Assembly (NCBI RefSeq): GCF_018139145.2 | Contig: NC_059487.1 | Span: 4,919,792-4,983,791, forward strand | Reading direction: 5' to 3' | From: Gymnogyps californianus | Lineage: Eukaryota > Chordata > Aves > Accipitriformes > Cathartidae | Length of the DNA: 64,000 bases | Shown here: one piece after another, positions 22,831-33,919 of the stretch | Position numbering within the stretch: position 1 is the stretch's first letter | Layout: each line of letters starts with the position of its first letter | Position numbers and translations under genes: made by a program | Notes under the pieces: generated by a model | Seen by the model: only the letters and a program-made list of their open reading frames with translations | Told to the model about the DNA's origin: nothing | The model's database searches: none

Positions 22831-23712
22831 CTGATAACTTGGTGTTAAGGGAGACTTCTTTCTTTCCTATGCAAACTGGCTTATGCCTTGCAGCTCTACA
22901 GCCTAATGCTGGGATTTGGATATAATACAAAGCAGTTTGTCTCAGATCTGTAGGGAATCTGGTTTAAACCTGCTCAGATAGAGCCTTAAAGGAGATTGGG
23001 TACCTGTGGATTTTGCACTGTGGCACAGAGGACTCTTCTCTTGGGACTATTTTCTTTCTTCAATACTTCTCAACCGATGTTTTCCATTTGACAACTGATC
23101 CTTGCACTGGCCGCATATTTAAACCAAATAAACAAACAAAACCCACAGTTTCTTCTTTCCCTATAATTTCTGACCTGAGATGACACAAGCTTTGACTGGA
23201 TCAGGTTACGCTGCATACTGCTGCACATAATGCCATAGTTTTCCCGAAGAGGCTGTTTAACCGCCAGCAGGCTAAGTTCATTTAATCAGGCTTGCTGCGG
23301 GCTCTGGCAGACTGGCATGCTGCGGGATGCGTCGCTCCGGCCGCCCGCCCGGCAGCGCAGCAGCAGAGGGTACCTCTGCAGCACTGAGCGCGGCGTTGCG
23401 TCCTGCTGCTGGAGGCTTAGCAGGACATGCCCTTTTCTTTTTGCCTTGTGCGCCCTGCTTATTCTTCCACGATAGCCCTCCCAGTAATTTAATATCTCCA
23501 GACAGTGTGCTTGAACTTGAAAAGTGTGTTTCTGATCTCCTGCTAGCGAAAATCACAAAGGTCTGATGAAAACAGTAGGGCATGTAGAAACGATAGAGGC
23601 TGGACCAGTCAGGTCACAGTCTTAACTGTTGCCAGCTCATCTGCTTCTGATGTTGCATAAACACATGCCTCACTTCGTATATGACTAGAATAATTTACAG
23701 TGTTTTGCTTAC
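22831..23712 (-). other. would-be intron between the two minus-strand exon candidates
   Basis: If the two minus-strand exon candidates belong together, this 882-nt segment is their intron: it opens with AAAG|GTAAGC and closes with TTATCAG on the minus strand. It contains the CpG cluster at 23297-23402 and overlapping open frames on both strands in that GC-rich patch, none recognised. Confidence 0.2.
23297..23402. promoter_or_regulatory. CpG cluster (mini CpG island)
   Basis: About 13 CpGs fall within roughly 106 bp (for example GCGGGATGCGTCGCTCCGGC and GAGCGCGGCGTTGCG) in a region otherwise almost devoid of CpG. It is shorter than a standard CpG island, but it could be an alternative promoter, a bivalent enhancer, or a GC-rich first exon. 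No TATA box or obvious initiator was recognised. The open frames across it (plus 23327-23566; minus 23278-23583) are proline- and alanine-rich and probably reflect composition. Confidence 0.45.
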
Positions 23713-23827
23713 CTTTATTTTTTCCCCCTCGTCCATAATCCTTTAATACGTTTACCCCCAGTTGAACTGTCTCTCGAACCCTGAATCCTGGTTGTCCCAG
23801 GACATGCAGGCACGCAAGCATTTTCAT
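23713..23827 (-). CDS. candidate exon with start codon, unknown gene (minus strand)
   Basis: On the minus strand an ATG at 23827 (G at -3) opens 38 codons that run into a near-consensus donor, AAAG|GTAAGC, at 23712/23713, leaving phase 1. The encoded segment begins MKMLACLHVLGQPGF and ends KDYGRGGKNK; I do not recognise it. Local CpG content is higher than in flanking DNA. The phase matches the acceptor at 22830/22831: the single leftover G plus AT makes an aspartate codon and the frame continues open into 22700-22830. Phase agreement arises by chance one time in three, so this is suggestive only. The ATG may be internal to a larger exon. Confidence 0.2.
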
Positions 23828-24894
23828 ATCAGATTAAAAACTCACTGACCGCAAAAACTTGGAAACTTTACCTCCTGGTTCTCTCTTCTTTTTTAGACAA
23901 TGCAGAAACTTTATCAGTGTTTCAGTTATTAATAGGTTGTTTTGCTTTTCTCAATATTTAAGGCCTTGTATGACCCTACTAATAATTTACAAGAATTTTT
24001 GTATGTCTGTGTTTTAATTCCACTGGCTTCTGTGTCAGCTGATGAGCTTTGATTGGTTAGGTTTACCTAATATATAACCAAACAGAGACAGTAACTGAAT
24101 GTGGTTTACTCAGATATGTAGTTTCTTTCTAGGCATATGATTCATCGTCTGTGAGAGAGACTGCAGCTGGACAGCAGAAACTTTGCAGGAATGGAGACAA
24201 AGCGCTCTCTCTTTTCTTGTAGTCTCCTCGATACCTCTCTCTATCTTCCAGCCTTTTCAAAAGTTTTCAGAAAATTAATAATAGCAAGCTTGACAGGTTC
24301 ACAAAAGAAAAACTGTAAAAACTCTAGGACCTTTAGAAAAAAAAAAGAAAAATTCATGTTGACCATAAGTTGGCTGAAGAGTCTTTTCTCAAGATGTCTC
24401 ACAGCCCATATGTAAACTTGTATATAAGCATACATTTAATGATTATAAGCAGTGGCCAGCCTTCTAATAGTTATAATGCAAAATATGCAGCAATAACTGA
24501 TGAAGTACACATATGCATTTAATTCTGTGCCTAAAAATGTAGGCGAAAATATTCACCTTTTGCAACTCCTAATTTTCTAAGGGGAATCCAAGCGTTGGCT
24601 GTCAGTTTGCTTTTGTTTAGATGTCCCCAGCCTTAAAAAGCCTGACTTTGGATACTGAACTGGAATCTTTTGCCATGCAACTAGATATCAGTCCAGCAGC
24701 AGTTCTGAATTAAAGTCCAAGTTCTCAGGTCCAGTGATGATACAATGTTGCATGTGGAAAAAGAACCCTTCTTTGGGAATTAAAGTGGGATTATTTTAAA
24801 CAAATATGTGTGTGGGTGTGCACACACAAAAACACATGTATATAGACACACATTGTAGAAAAAAATATTATGGGGCCTTCAGCAAATTTTTTTA
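23828..24894. other. non-coding stretch
   Basis: AT-rich DNA without a recognisable gene. Imperfect CA/TG-repeat sequence is present at 24806-24852, and an A-rich patch at about 24337-24352. Confidence 0.6.
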
Positions 24895-25060
24895 AACTGG
24901 AAATGAGACGTGACTTAAATAGTAAGGATAATTAACTATAGGAGCAGTTTACCAAGGGAAGTGATAAATCCATCATCACTTGGATTCTAACTTGAGATTG
25001 TGTCTTTTTAGAAAAAGGCTGTAGGTCAGCCTCAAGGTACTACACAAAATCATATTTACT
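24895..25060 (+). mobile_element. CR1-type LINE relic (3' part)
   Basis: In plus orientation the segment follows the CR1 3' region: TAGTAAGGATAATTAACTAT, then GGAGCAGTTTACCAAGGGAA, then ATCCATCATCACTTGGATTC, then TGAGATTGTGTCTTTTTAGA. These correspond in order to consensus pieces such as GTAAGGATAGTTAAG, GGAACAGGTTACCAAGGGAG, ATCTCCATCATTGGAGG and GACTGGATGTCTTTCTAGA. The terminal octamer-like 3' end is not recognisable. The copy is old and truncated at both ends. Confidence 0.6.
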
Positions 25061-28000
25061 TATGTAGAAGGGAAGCATAACCTTCCTCCGCTGGAGCTGG
25101 GATTCTGTAACCTATTTTATGTGGGTGGTTGCAGTAGATGTTCATAGTGCTCCTTTGGTCTTGCAACTTATTTTTCTTCCACCTCCAATTTTAAAGAGCT
25201 TGCTTTGTTAGCGAAATGGAAAAAAAGAAAGAAATACTCTGTCTGCGAAGACTGGTTTATATGTACATACTGCGCTAGGCACCTACGTGTTTTTGCCTGT
25301 GGACTCACCACTCCCATCAGTTTTGCATACTGATGTTAGCACTGACCAGTACTTGACGTTTCAAAGGAAAGTAAAACCCTGCTGTAGAGGGAATTACTTC
25401 AGGGTGATTACCCATAACAGCAAATGTGGAAGGAGAGGGTCCCTCCAGTGATTACTTTGTGTATGGGGAAATCCAGTCAGCTTTAGCTTCTATAGATATA
25501 CATCTTATTAGCGGTCACAGAATTAGCTAGCTTTTCTGGCAGTCCAGCTACAATATTTAACTCTAAATTTGTATAGCCATGAATGCAAGAGCCTGGCTGC
25601 ACATGGTGTGAAGACAGTTTTTCCTTGTGTTTTATTTCCTTACAGTGATCTTTTGATCTGGGCCATTGTGTGCTATTTCTGACACTGTTTTATAAGCTTT
25701 AGTCAATAATCTGCACAATCTTCTCTGTCGCAGTTGAAGTAAACATGGACTTTGATGTTTCCTGTCAAATTTCAACCGTTCTTGCAAAAATCCATTGCTA
25801 CTTCTGACCTTTCATATCGGGCTGCAAAACTAAATATCTGTTAAGTCTATTTGGTACCATTGGAGTGATGGGGAGGGACCATCTTAAAGAGATGTTTGAG
25901 ATTTCTTAGGCAAGGTTGGGAGCTGAAATCAACTTTGCGTTTGTGATTTTGGCAAAAATATTTAAGCCTGGTGGCATCTGAGTACCTCCCTCTGTGAGCC
26001 TGAATTTGGTGATCTTTGGTGGAATGGACCTTGGGCCTGTTGTTTGTGCTGAGGACAGCCTGGGATGTGGCCCACCCTTGGTCCGGAGGGGTGGAAAGGT
26101 GCTTCACTTCCCTCCCCAGCCTCTCTTTTCTTTGACCCTACCCTAACACAGGCTCAGGCTCTTACTTGGTGGTTTCAAAGGATGGGTCAGGAATATGAGA
26201 CAGTCATGTATAAGGTAGGATTATATTGTTTGCTTTCTGGATTTCTCAGAAAGTGCTCTTTCATCCTTGTGAAAGATCTAAAGATGGTCTTTGTCATCTT
26301 CTTGCTGAAGATTCCCCCCTCCCCACCTTGTTGTTTTGGTAAGAATAGAGCTTAGCTTTGTTTCTTACACCCCTTTTAAGGTAAAATAATGTTAATAAGT
26401 AATGGTGCCAAGTACAGCTTTCTGGAATGTTTTTGCTGACAAATGCTATTGTATCACAACTGAATCATTTTTGAGAAATCTGTTTTGGCAAATCTCTAAT
26501 TTTGTGAGATGATGATTTTACAACAAAACATTCATTTTGCCTCTAGAAATACAAGACGCAAGACTTACTGCAGTCAAACTCAGCCTGAAAGATTAACTAC
26601 TTTTACTTTTTTTCAGTGAGACACATACATATGTAAGGAGGAAGAGAAGTTTTCTCACCTGGGAAGTGGTAGCCAGCATTTACTGTGTCTCTGCTCTTTA
26701 CAACAACTAATTATAATCACATATGTTTGGTCTGTGGAGAAAGTGTGCGTTTGTTTCAAAGCAAAGTTCTGTGTTTGCAAAGATAATAATTTTAGAACCG
26801 GATTTTTCAGCCCTTGAAGATGCAGAAAAAATACTTTGCATATGTCATCACCTGTATGTTCACTTTCATATTCACTGACCATTTGTGAGTAATTTGATAG
26901 TTTTGCATAAGAAGAGATGAGCTCTGAGAAAGGAGTAATGATGCTTCAGAATAATTAAAGTGAACACATGTTTTACACTTTGACAAGGCTAATAACATAC
27001 ACGTCCCAACTGTATCTTCCCAGTAGTCTGGATGGGTGCTTGAAAAAGTACAAGAGAGAATACTGAATAGAAATAGAATTTTCCTATAGAGAGAAGAGGA
27101 AAGAGTGTTTTGGAAAAATCAGATGTTCTCTATTGAAAAATTAACGTTGCTTCCAAACAGGGACAACTCCTTTCCTTGAGCCTGGCTGGGCCCTAAGAAC
27201 AATTTCAGGAGTCCCGAGAACTTCAATTTGAGCTAGAGTTTTTAGGGTTTTTGTATTCCCTGTCTGTTTCTGTTGGGAGGCACTGAACAGGCATATTTCA
27301 TTAAAACATTCAGGTTTTTCAAAATAAGAAAACAAAGCAACAAAAGCCAAAACAAAACCTCTCACATTTTATCAGGAAATTCCTTTCTAGCTCTCCCTGT
27401 GTGTGTAGCACATTGCTAACCTGCTTTGCCTTCAGTGCGATGAGCTAACTTCTTCTGTCCAGTTCCCTCTTTCGGAGAGAGCTGAGTTCTCTACAAATAT
27501 TTTTCTTCTACCTGGTCCTCTTTAGGAAAGAATAGAGGAAAATTAGCAATCATATTAGTGCACACGTTGTTGTGCACTCTAATGTACCGTAGGAGTAAAG
27601 AGCTTTCTTCAGCATGGAAGAGTAGCGATAGGGCTTATCCTTCTGGCCTGAGACCTTCAGAAAAGTTGCATTCTTAAGCACCTTGGTCTTCAGTTGTTCA
27701 AATTAATGCTTTAAAGTAGTCTGATTTCCAGAGGGCAGGAGCATGTGATTTCTGAGACTAGAGTTCCTTCAAGATGTCTCAAGTCAGGCTCCCCAAATGA
27801 CTCAGTCTTGAAAAAGAGAGCCCTCTGTATTTGACAGTGACATGTCTGTATCATGTTTTACTTAAGGGAAAAGCATTTACTTTGTGAGGAAGATAGAGGA
27901 TGTTTTCAGGTTGGGAAGGGGCAAGTATGTGGAATAATTCTGCTGGCTTCAGTACTTCATATTTATATTGAGGAACTTGAGTTTCTTTGCTGTTTTCTTT

Positions 28001-31000
28001 TACTGCATTTTCAGCTTTGCAGGTCTGTGATCAGGGAAGGCTAGGTTTTTTTGCTTCCAAGGAGGATGAATTAATAAAAACTTTGTATGTGGGAATGCGT
28101 TGCCCCTCTTAAAAGGCAACAGGACAAATGTTGGTGCCTTCAAGTCAACCTCTTTCCTGGGTTTGGTGTCCCCTCCAGCGCCTTGACACTTCTGCTTAAT
28201 ACAGCTCAGTTCCTACGCTTGGACTGCTCCTCCATTCGGGCTGAGAGCGTGCTTTAAGCCTGATCATTTACTGCAAGTCTATAATTAAGGTCTTGTATAT
28301 GTTCAAATAGATCACAGGCAACAGGGGCAAGAGATGTCGTCAGTCATAATTTCCATAACCTAAAGATATTTATTTTTTTGGTTATACCATAAATTCTTTT
28401 TCTTATTATTTTGTGACTTGGCAGAAATATCCTTTTAAAAGTAGGCCACCATGTCCTTTCCTACGTTCATTATAAGTGGGCTGCTAGGAAAGCCCCAGAC
28501 TGCCGAGGCCTTTATTTTTGGTTTCCTTTTGCAGTATGAGGACAAAGTTTCCTTCAGATACAGCTCTAGCCAGGGAACTCATCTGATGGACTACAGCATA
28601 TAATTTTAGTTAAAAAGAGAGGAAAAAAAGATCAACTGTAATCTATAGTGCCTCTTCACTATATGTATCTCTGAAGGTCTGTGTAATAGAGCAGGCGCCA
28701 GGAGCAACCGCTCTACAGTTAAGGCTGCAAAACATCTTCCATTATGACACTGTTTTCAGTGCTTAGGGCCTTTGGAAAAAATTACCTATTAGGCTGAAAT
28801 TTTTGTCTCTTGGTGACTGTCAAAAATTATGGTCTCTCCAAAATATTGAGCAAAGTCAATCCAGCAATTTCTTTTGCATTATGTGAGAGTAAAAAAACCT
28901 CCGAAAACCCAAGCTGTAGCATGAAAAAACCACACACACACATAATCCAATGCTTTCCAAGTGGCACGAAAAAACATTTCTAATAACTACGAAGTATTTC
29001 AAACCTGGGCTCTGAAATTCTGCACAACGTGAATTCACGTTGAGCACTGCAACTTTTGCATGTGAGGAAAAGGCTGGGTATTTTTTCCTCATTTCTTTTA
29101 AGAAATGAATATATTGATGATACTTGAGATGGGATCTGTATTGAAGTTATGCCCCAAATGTGCCCTTAATGATAGCTCATTGTGCCGTTTGTGCTACTTA
29201 GGGGATTACTTCTTCCAAGTTGATGCTGGAAGATATTTCAAAAGCAGTTGCTAACCACAGACCTGCCTTTCCCGTGTTAACTTTGCTACGTTGTGAAAAG
29301 GAAAAAGTATTTCTTTTGTGAAGATAGTTATCAAAATAGAAGCAGATGTGCTTTTGCACTGTCAATCCCATTTTGCAAGATGCTGTCTCCAAGCTCACAA
29401 TTGCATCAGCAAAGTGTGAATTTTATGGCCTGCGACAATGTAAAGGCTGTAAGAGTAAGCACAGAAGTCTTCCAGAGCTGCTTCTGCTCCATAAGGACTC
29501 AGTAAACATTAGAAGTTCTTTAGTGGTGCAAATTCTGAAGAAGCTGCTAGTAGCAAATAAGATGAAACAGGTGAATGGCAAAAAGAAACTGTGTATTTTC
29601 TAAGTGCGAATGCCCAAACCCTGGATTGCTACTGCAGAGTTTCATGAACTTTACACTAGTTGCATAAGTACATGCAACTTTAGGCAAACCATTGCAAAAT
29701 TTGGGGAGTCAGCCTTGTTTCTGTATGTTTCTGGAGCAAGTGGTATTGGTGTATTCTATGCCAAATGTAACTACTTTGCATGCAATTTCTTAAAATGGTC
29801 TTAAAAATAAGTTTATTTCTGCAGTCAGGATGGAAGAAAGGTAGCTAACTAAATATTATCTAATATATATTATTTTAACATATATTTTAGTATAATTTTG
29901 GAAGCCCTGGTGTAGTGTAACATTCATACAGGTATGGCAGGCATGACACAATCTATAGGAGACCGGCACCTTTTAGAGGGGCAGCCTAAAATAAAAACAC
30001 CTCTTGCTCTGGCAAAGGGGTTAAGTTTGCGAGTGAGATTTTGGAAACGTGTTTACAAAAGAAAAAAAACCCGTAAAAGTCTGTGAAGAGCAGACTGAAA
30101 ATACCTGGTGTTAGCTCTGATCCCTGTTGGTGCTTCGGGAATCCCTGGGATATTCTCTGAGCTGCTTCAGCAGAGGGGCGGTTTAAGAGCCGTGCCTCAG
30201 ACAAGCAGACATTAAGCACGTACCCCGATGCAATCTCCTCTCATGCTGATTAGACTCATGGCTCCAGTGGGTGCAAATCAGTCTTGAAAACAGTGTGGTG
30301 GCTCTCCTTTTTTCCCCTCTTTTCCTAATTGTTTTTTGTGGAACTTAGGGCTAAGCAGAACTGCTAATACACCAGTTGGTTGCATAAATGCAAATGCAGC
30401 CCCAGTTAGGTGTGCCTGGAGCCGCGATGCACATTGACTTCATACCCTGATTCCTTGTGTTAGGCTCACTCTGCTTTCTGGAAGATCGCTGAATGGCTGT
30501 CTTTGCCTGCTGCCCAGGCAGTATGGCTTATGCTGAGGCTTTTTCATGGCTTTGTTACAATTCCAATGTTTTTATACCAGCAAAAGGTATTATTATATAG
30601 CATCTTTGATAATGTCCAAAATGGAGGTAATAGCTGGGTTTCCGTAAGGACCACACATGATGCAGTAATCTGGAAGCCTGATTTGGCTCTTGAATGACAT
30701 TGGTTTCCTCACTTTGTCAATGTAGTAACTGGAGCCCCAAATCTATCAGCTTCTATTGCCTATGCTAGAGTGAACAGTTCTCTCCTGATCACAAGAAATG
30801 AGTCTTTTCCTAGTTCCAAATGTTTTTACCAATTTGATTCTTGTTAGTGTCCTGATTGGTACATGATGAAGCAGAAAAGCTCATTATGTTATTGATTTGC
30901 TCATTTTTTAGTGCATTTCTTCAGCAGTTCTGCAACTGTAGGTGATTCATTGGCATCTTCTTGTGCTGCCATCATTGTTTTTGTTTGCACAATTTAATGT

Positions 31001-31364
31001 ATTTAGCTAGTTAACAACAGGACACTTGAAATTGTATGTTAGACTTACATCTGATGATTCCACTATAAAATTTGAATGCTGTAATTGCCTGTGTTTTTCT
31101 GAATTCACCAGGAAAACTACTGATCTGCATGATTTTTTACCATGCTCCTCAGTCACTTAAAATGTTGGTCCCAAACCAAGAAGAGAACAGGAATGCTTCT
31201 GAAAAAGTGAAATGTCCAGCTGAAATGGCATGTCTAAATGTTGGGCCCTTGGTCATAACACTAATGTTATATTAAGAGTGGTGTAATTAAGTAACTCAGT
31301 GTCTGCTAATCCATCCTTACTCTGGCATCTATTGCTTAGTGTTTAATGACACTTTTGCATTTGC
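25061..31364. other. long non-coding stretch
   Basis: Over 6 kb of AT-rich DNA with no recognisable gene or transposon. Open frames are all under 102 codons and overlap on opposite strands. A second TGACTCA AP-1 core lies near 27797. AT-dense sequence around 29850-29890 is low complexity. I could not assign any part of this to a family. Confidence 0.6.
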
Positions 31365-31392
31365 ACTGACCTGTTCATGTTTTTAGGTATGT
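31365..31392 (+). promoter_or_regulatory. candidate recursive-splice site (TAG|GTATGT)
   Basis: GCACTGACCTGTTCATGT followed by TTTTAG|GTATGTATTTAC juxtaposes a textbook branch-point motif (CTGAC, about 19 nt upstream), an acceptor and a donor with no exon between. This is the arrangement of a ratchet site in long introns. The pyrimidine tract is short, so it is weaker than the site at 41.04 kb. Confidence 0.25.
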
Positions 31393-31989
31393 ATTTACAC
31401 TAACTGTAAGGAAGGCAGAACAATACAAAGGGAATACAGAAAGAAACAGCAGTTTGGACAGCAAACAAGAAAACTGAACTTATTTTGGGTAAACCCAGCT
31501 GAATGCTTTTGGAGAGAAGTAGTCTGAACCTCACAGGTGCTCATTAGTAGGAGGAACCTGGAAAAAATTGATGCAGAAAGTTAGCAGTAATAAAGAAAAA
31601 ATAGACCTATGTTCTGAAAAGAATTAGCGCTTTGTAATGTGTGTCCTCAAAGGCATCAGTGGGTGTGATGTTATAACTGCTCTGAGCAGAGTAGGAGTGG
31701 AAGTGGCTGGTCACCTGTTTGGTTATTTTAAAGCAAGTGGCTTGATCTTCTGATGTCTTTGCATGGGGTGGGGAGAACTCAATGGCTTTCAACTTGTCTG
31801 GGTAATCAATCGTGTAGCTTCCTGGGATGTTGTACATACACTGTAGTCTTGTAATACACACAAGTTGTGTGTGCCCACACTAGGTGGCTAGTCTATAAGG
31901 TGTGTAAATTTGCTTACAATTACCTGCTAAAATAGTGAATTCTTTTGCTTCCATTTGAGAGAGAGCGCGCTCTCAGGAGCAGAGCTCAG
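31393..31989. other. non-coding stretch with perfect 14-bp palindrome
   Basis: No gene recognised. GAGAGCGCGCTCTC at 31961-31974 is a perfect 14-bp palindrome with three CpG-type steps, unusual in CpG-poor DNA. It is otherwise unexplained. Confidence 0.5.
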
Positions 31990-32200
31990 TCCCTAACAGC
32001 AATGCACCAGGCAGTCATTGCACACTGTCACGTAATTCAAACAGTGGTGACCTTGGTGTGCCACGTAATAAAGATTATCTTTGTCTACCATAATGAATAA
32101 ACAGTGTTGGGGGCTAATTAGAATCACACTGCGTTCATTCTGAGCAAGGATGTGTGTTTGAAAATGGCTTTTAACTGGTTTACAAGTGAAGTGTGCATGG
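31990..32200. promoter_or_regulatory. candidate enhancer-like block with homeodomain motifs
   Basis: A low-repeat, motif-dense segment contains CACGTAATAAAGATTATC, CATAATGAATAAACAG and TAATTA (32115-32120), which are homeodomain- and forkhead-type cores. It lies immediately upstream of the 60-nt exon candidate. Its character suggests a conserved non-coding element, but conservation has not been tested. Confidence 0.3.
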
Positions 32201-32273
32201 GGGTGCAGAGAGGGTGATCCTGTCCTTTTTCCCTGTGCACGTTTCTCTTCCCTGTGTCTCGCTGCTTTATCAG

Positions 32274-32333
32274 GATGCACAGAGGAGCTGGCCATGAGAC
32301 CGGGCTCCCTCCGCACGTCGGGGACATTCCGTG
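32274..32333 (+). CDS. candidate 60-nt symmetric cassette exon, unknown gene
   Basis: An excellent acceptor, with a pyrimidine-rich run (TTCTCTTCCCTGTGTCTCGC then TGCTTTATCAG), is followed exactly 60 nt later by a good donor, CCGTG|GTGAGC. One frame gives a phase 1-1 symmetric exon encoding roughly TEELAMRPGSLRTSGTF; a second frame is also open. The segment has a far higher CpG density than the flanks. Symmetric phase and a length divisible by three are properties of alternatively included exons. The peptide is basic and Ser/Thr-containing with no family I recognise. A lncRNA exon or a chance pairing of splice motifs in a GC-rich patch are the alternatives. Confidence 0.3.
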
Positions 32334-32415
32334 GTGAGCCCGGATGCCTCCGGGGTTACTCAGCCGGGGTTGTCCCAGGCAGGACGGTGGCACCGTTTTC
32401 TGCTGGAGAACGGGC
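32300..32415. other. CpG-rich patch
   Basis: About 11-13 CpGs lie within roughly 115 bp, including CCGCACGTCGGGG and CTCCGGGGTTACTCAGCCGG. The patch overlaps and extends beyond the 60-nt exon candidate. Too short for a standard CpG island; may mark an unmethylated regulatory or exonic element. Confidence 0.5.
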
Positions 32416-33204
32416 AGCAGGGAGGGAGAGAGATGTCCTGAGTAGCTGAAAGGAGATCATTGACAAGTGGCCGACCAGCAATTCGCTCAAAATGATCTGC
32501 CTCTTAAATGTTCAGCAAACAGCAGGGCAGGGATTTGTATGGGTTCTGGCACTGCTGGTGGCTATATAAATTAATACAGGTTATAAGCAGGGCCAACTTG
32601 TTTGTAGAGAAGCAGGAGCCAGCCCACAGAAGAGCTGCTTTTGAATTCTGGACACTGAACAAAGTTTTAATCTCCAGTAGGGCCCATATTTTTTCTTTTC
32701 CCAGGCCTCCTCTAAACACCTTCCTCTATTTATTTTTTTTTTCTTTTCATTTGCTTCTGTCTCCCTTTACATTCTTAGATCTCTAATAGCTCAAACATGA
32801 CTGGGCTTCGGTCCAGACTCCTGGCATGCGATGCCAGCCTTCGCTGGCCTTGATCTGACTGCAGCAGGCCATGGCTGTTTTTCTGAACAGCCAATAGCGA
32901 GGAGAATTGAGTCTTTTTCCAAATCAGAGGGTGATGTATCCCAAAACAGGAGCTGCACGTAAGAGGCCAGTTTGGGTTTAAAAAAATGGCAACAAAAAAA
33001 AAGTGCTTTTTTTCACTAAGAAGCAGTCTGAAAACTTATTCTGTATGGATAAGTATGTTAATAAAACAGGTTTTAGTAACAAATAATAATAAATGGAGAA
33101 ATTAAGTTGTGATTGACACGGAATTCTAAGCCTGTTTGAAAAAAGCATAATCAAAAATCTTTGCATTTCAGCAATAGTTTGACTGGAGGTGTGTTGTCTA
33201 TAAG
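32416..33204. other. non-coding stretch, possibly conserved at its start
   Basis: The segment near 32530-32620 (GTGGCTATATAAATTAATAC and neighbours) has a TATA-like and homeodomain-rich look; the rest shows nothing recognisable. No gene supported. Confidence 0.45.
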
Positions 33205-33455
33205 GTACAGTGTGATGGTCCTAGAGAGCTTACAGTCCAATCTGTAAGAAGAAAAAGAAAAATGAGGTTTTGGAGAGGGAGATGCAGGGATGGGGAAAGA
33301 AGAGCTATTGCCATTATGCTGCTTAAAAAACTGAAGGGCAAATTAAGTAACTGGTCTGGTACCATCCAGGAGGTCGGTAGCAAATTGAAAATAGAAAACA
33401 AACATTCCGATTCCCAGTGAAGTCCTTCAGCCGTTAAACCATCCTTCTTTTCTGT
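33205..33455 (-). repeat. tRNA-headed MIR-like SINE relic, nearly full length
   Basis: The plus strand follows the reverse complement of an ancient sauropsid SINE almost from end to end: tail CCTAGAGAGCTTACAGTCCA, core GGGCAAATTAAGTAACTGGT, then GGAGGTCGGTAGCAAATTG, then CATTCCGATTCCCAGTGAAG and finally CAGCCGTTAAACCATCCTTC, matching the usual ATTAAGTGACTTGCCCAAGG, GTCAGTGGCAGAGCTGG, CTGATTCCCAGTGCAGTGC and CTAACCACTAGACCATCCTT. The last part is the complement of a tRNA-type A box. The ordered agreement over 250 bp makes the call solid although the exact family name is uncertain. Confidence 0.65.
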
Positions 33456-33765
33456 CCTGTTCCTTATATATCCCTCATTAGTGCAGTTCCAAGCATCTTA
33501 CTATTGCGCCTTGAGTGATAGGACTAATGTGTCATGGGTTTATTAATCTTATCCTTTGTTTGGAAGGGCCTTGCATCTGGCAGCATTCTCTACTGTTTGG
33601 AAAGCCATTTGGAGGCTTTTTGTTTCTTTGCTTGATTTTAAATGTTTATGTCACTCTGTGCTTATATTTGAGAAGGAAGGTGGAAAGGTGCTATGAATGT
33701 AGTACTGAAGGCAGTAGGGATTGTGGTGGTCCTCAGTTCCTGGTGGTATTTGTTATCCATTGCAG
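33456..33765. other. non-coding stretch
   Basis: No recognised feature between the SINE relic and the weak exon candidate. A 97-codon plus-strand open frame (33515-33808) has no family resemblance. Confidence 0.5.
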
Positions 33766-33919
33766 CCTTCATTTCAAATATTTAGATTTTCTGGAGTTCA
33801 GGCATTGAGCACCTTTAAGATGAGGACGGACAGAGATGTAGATAGATTAGATCTTCTGCTGAAAGTCACTGAAGATACAGGGGACATATTTGACATGCTT
33901 GCAATAGTCTGTGTTACTG
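33766..33919 (+). other. weak exon candidate
   Basis: A 154-nt segment open in one frame lies between an acceptor-like TTTGTTATCCATTGCAG and a donor-like TTACTG|GTGAGG. It would start in phase 0 and end in phase 1. The peptide (including RTDRDVDRLDLLLKVTEDTG) is acidic and hydrophilic but not recognised. The pyrimidine tract is mediocre. I list it because an open frame coincides with both splice motifs, which may be chance. Confidence 0.15.

Noticed and set aside
25255..25320. Palindromic-repeat arm (TAGGCACCTACGTG)
   Set aside because: Similarity to the TTAGGCACCTAA class is confined to about 14 bases.
33190..33204. CR1 explanation for the 33.2-kb repeat
   Set aside because: The ordered A-box, B-box and core similarity fits a tRNA-headed SINE rather than CR1.
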